NCBI GenBank assembly: GCA_024644425.1
Contig: JAHELA010000002.1
Location: 1 to 7,323 of the forward strand
DNA length: 7,323 nucleotides
Direction of reading: 5' to 3'
Source of the DNA: Nitrosomonadaceae bacterium
GTDB taxonomy: Bacteria > Pseudomonadota > Gammaproteobacteria > Burkholderiales > Nitrosomonadaceae
Shown here: positions 6,561 to 7,323 of the stretch, piece by piece
Position numbering within the stretch: position 1 is the stretch's first letter
Layout: every line of letters starts with the position of its first letter
Position numbers and translations under genes: made by a program
The notes under the pieces: generated by a model
Databases searched by the model: none
Told to the model about the DNA's origin: nothing
Seen by the model: the letters and a program-made list of their open reading frames with translations, nothing else

Positions 6561-7010
6561 CTAGCGCAGACCAAGTAACTCTACGTCAAAAACCAAAGTT
6601 GCGTTTGGTGGAATTGAGTCGCCAGCCCCTCGCGAACCGTATGCAAGATGAGCAGGAATAATCAAAGTTCTCTGCCCGCCAACTTTCATACCAACAACCC
6701 CTTGATCCCATCCTTTAATTACACGTCCCGAGCCTAATGGAAAAGTAAAAGGTGTACCGCGATCAAGTGAACTGTCAAATTTTGCTCCTTTTTTCTGTAA
6801 TGCAGTTTCTTTGTAAAGCCATCCTGTATAGTGAACCTTAACAGTGTGACCACCAGTTGCTTCTTCACCAGTCCCTATTTTGACATCGGTTAGTATTAGC
6901 TCTGTCACTTTGTTAGTGCCCTTTTTAGTTTCAGAAAAAGCATGTTGGGCAAGCAGTGTCGTCCCAAGAATTAATACACTTAAATTAATCAAAGTTTTTA
7001 CTTTGGTCAT
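6561..7010 (-). CDS. FKBP-type peptidyl-prolyl cis-trans isomerase, exported
   Basis: Folding helper that catalyses cis-trans isomerisation of Xaa-Pro bonds. A signal peptide (Lys3 and Lys5, a hydrophobic core at about 6-22, likely cleavage after AFS at residue 26) places it in the periplasm. It is followed by a single FKBP domain. Pocket residues of the family are all present: Tyr61 (VHYTGW), Phe78-Asp79 (FDSS), Val97-Ile98 and Trp101 (GRVIKGWD), Tyr124 (HLAYGSRG) and Phe141 (LVFDVELLGL), so it should be active. I chose the ATG at 7008-7010, giving 149 residues, because GAGG (7016-7019) lies 5 nt upstream and the signal peptide then begins properly. A GTG at 7040 would add ten residues but lies at or above the predicted transcription start. 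It is the first gene of the FKBP-DUF971-ubiE run. There is no dimerisation domain of the Mip/FkpA type. Confidence 0.93.
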   Translation of the reverse strand: MTKVKTLINLSVLILGTTLLAQHAFSETKKGTNKVTELILTDVKIGTGEEATGGHTVKVHYTGWLYKETALQKKGAKFDSSLDRGTPFTFPLGSGRVIKGWDQGVVGMKVGGQRTLIIPAHLAYGSRGAGDSIPPNATLVFDVELLGLR

Positions 7011-7015
7011 AATTA

Positions 7016-7019
7016 CCTC
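7016..7019 (-). promoter_or_regulatory. Ribosome binding site that sets the FKBP start
   Basis: GAGG on the minus strand, 5 nt before the ATG at 7010. It is the best-formed ribosome site in the window besides the one before xfp, and it favours ATG 7010 over GTG 7040. Confidence 0.7.
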
Positions 7020-7043
7020 AAAGAAATAAATTGGAAGCACTAA

Positions 7044-7072
7044 ATTATAATTTGAATCATCCTTCTATTCTA
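7044..7072 (-). promoter_or_regulatory. Likely promoter of the FKBP-DUF971-ubiE genes
   Basis: A perfect TATAAT (-10) lies at 7044-7049 on the minus strand, with a weak -35 (TAGAAT, 7067-7072) 17 nt upstream. Transcription would begin near 7037, about 27 nt before the ATG at 7010. The -10 match is good, but the surroundings are very AT-rich, so a chance match is possible. Confidence 0.45.
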
Positions 7073-7202
7073 GTATCTTTCAGTCTGATATTGTTAGAGA
7101 AGGAATTTTATTAAGGAACTTATATTGTAATCATAAACGCCTTACTGTATTGAATAGCCCCTTGATGTAAAATATAGGTTAGTTTCTTACAAACAATAAA
7201 AA

Positions 7203-7217
7203 TTCTATTTAATAGAA
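7203..7217. repeat. 15-bp palindrome TTCTATT-T-AATAGAA
   Basis: Perfect 7-bp arms around one central base, about 155-165 nt upstream of the FKBP promoter. It could be a site for a dimeric regulator or a chance AT-rich palindrome. Confidence 0.3.
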
Positions 7218-7260
7218 ATAGTAGGTCAATCAAAACAACAAAATTATTAAGCATATAATT

Positions 7261-7276
7261 ATTCAATGATTCAATG
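7261..7276. repeat. Tandem 8-bp direct repeat
   Basis: ATTCAATG occurs twice in direct succession (7261-7268 and 7269-7276). Only two units are present, so it is a minor local duplication. Confidence 0.5.
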
Positions 7277-7323
7277 ACTCCATAAAAAACATGAATACTA
7301 ATTTGCAGTATAACTCGGCTGTA

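Larger units (their letters stand above)
7073..7323. other. Gene-free AT-rich stretch at the right edge
   Basis: I see no coding region of convincing length on either strand. It holds a 15-bp palindrome (7203-7217) and an 8-bp tandem duplication (7261-7276). A plus-strand ATG at 7291 is open for 11 codons to the window edge (MNTNLQYNSAV). It could be the start of a neighbouring gene, but it has no clear ribosome site and no recognisable motif. Confidence 0.5.

Noticed and set aside
7011..7040. Longer FKBP protein from GTG 7040 (159 residues)
   Set aside because: It would put ten residues before a normal signal peptide, has no better ribosome site, and lies at or above the predicted transcription start.
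7291..7323. ATG with 11 open codons running off the right edge
   Set aside because: Too short to identify, with no clear ribosome site; noted only as a possible gene start.
1..7323. CRISPR array, insertion sequence, tRNA, phage or toxin-antitoxin genes
   Set aside because: No regularly spaced repeats, transposase motifs, cloverleaf sequence or paired small genes were seen on either strand.

Overview
The window looks like chromosomal DNA of an AT-rich betaproteobacterium. The best support is the block FKBP-type peptidyl-prolyl isomerase, DUF971 protein and ubiE on the minus strand. Its proteins read as typical betaproteobacterial versions, and the layout recalls ammonia oxidisers of the Nitrosomonadaceae. 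That family assignment is an inference from sequence style, not a database result.

Layout from the left (all intact genes are on the minus strand). At 1-169 is the first 56 codons of a cation-transporting P-type ATPase, cut by the window edge. At 170-421 is a gene-free stretch holding two inverted repeats; one is terminator-like and one is operator-like. At 422-5078 is a compact three-gene unit, in transcription order ackA (acetate kinase), xfp (phosphoketolase) and tal (transaldolase). The ackA-xfp gap is 11 nt, and xfp and tal overlap by 4 nt (GTGA). At 5079-5214 is a divergent promoter region. At 5215-5340 is a plus-strand 41-codon remnant of a glucokinase gene. It stops exactly where it meets the 3' end of ubiE. 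At 5330-7010 lie ubiE, the DUF971 gene and a secreted FKBP isomerase, followed by about 310 nt of gene-free AT-rich DNA.

The three central genes form a coherent pathway. Phosphoketolase splits fructose 6-phosphate or xylulose 5-phosphate with phosphate to give acetyl phosphate plus erythrose 4-phosphate or glyceraldehyde 3-phosphate. Transaldolase returns erythrose 4-phosphate to the sugar-phosphate pool. Acetate kinase converts acetyl phosphate to acetate with gain of ATP. The divergent glucokinase remnant suggests that the module once included an entry step for free glucose that has since been lost.

I see no CRISPR array, transposase, tRNA, rRNA or phage gene, and nothing I would call a wholly new system. 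The points most worth a second look are the decayed glucokinase with its sharp junction at ubiE, the unusual phosphate-binding motif of the acetate kinase, and the nested inverted repeat downstream of tal.
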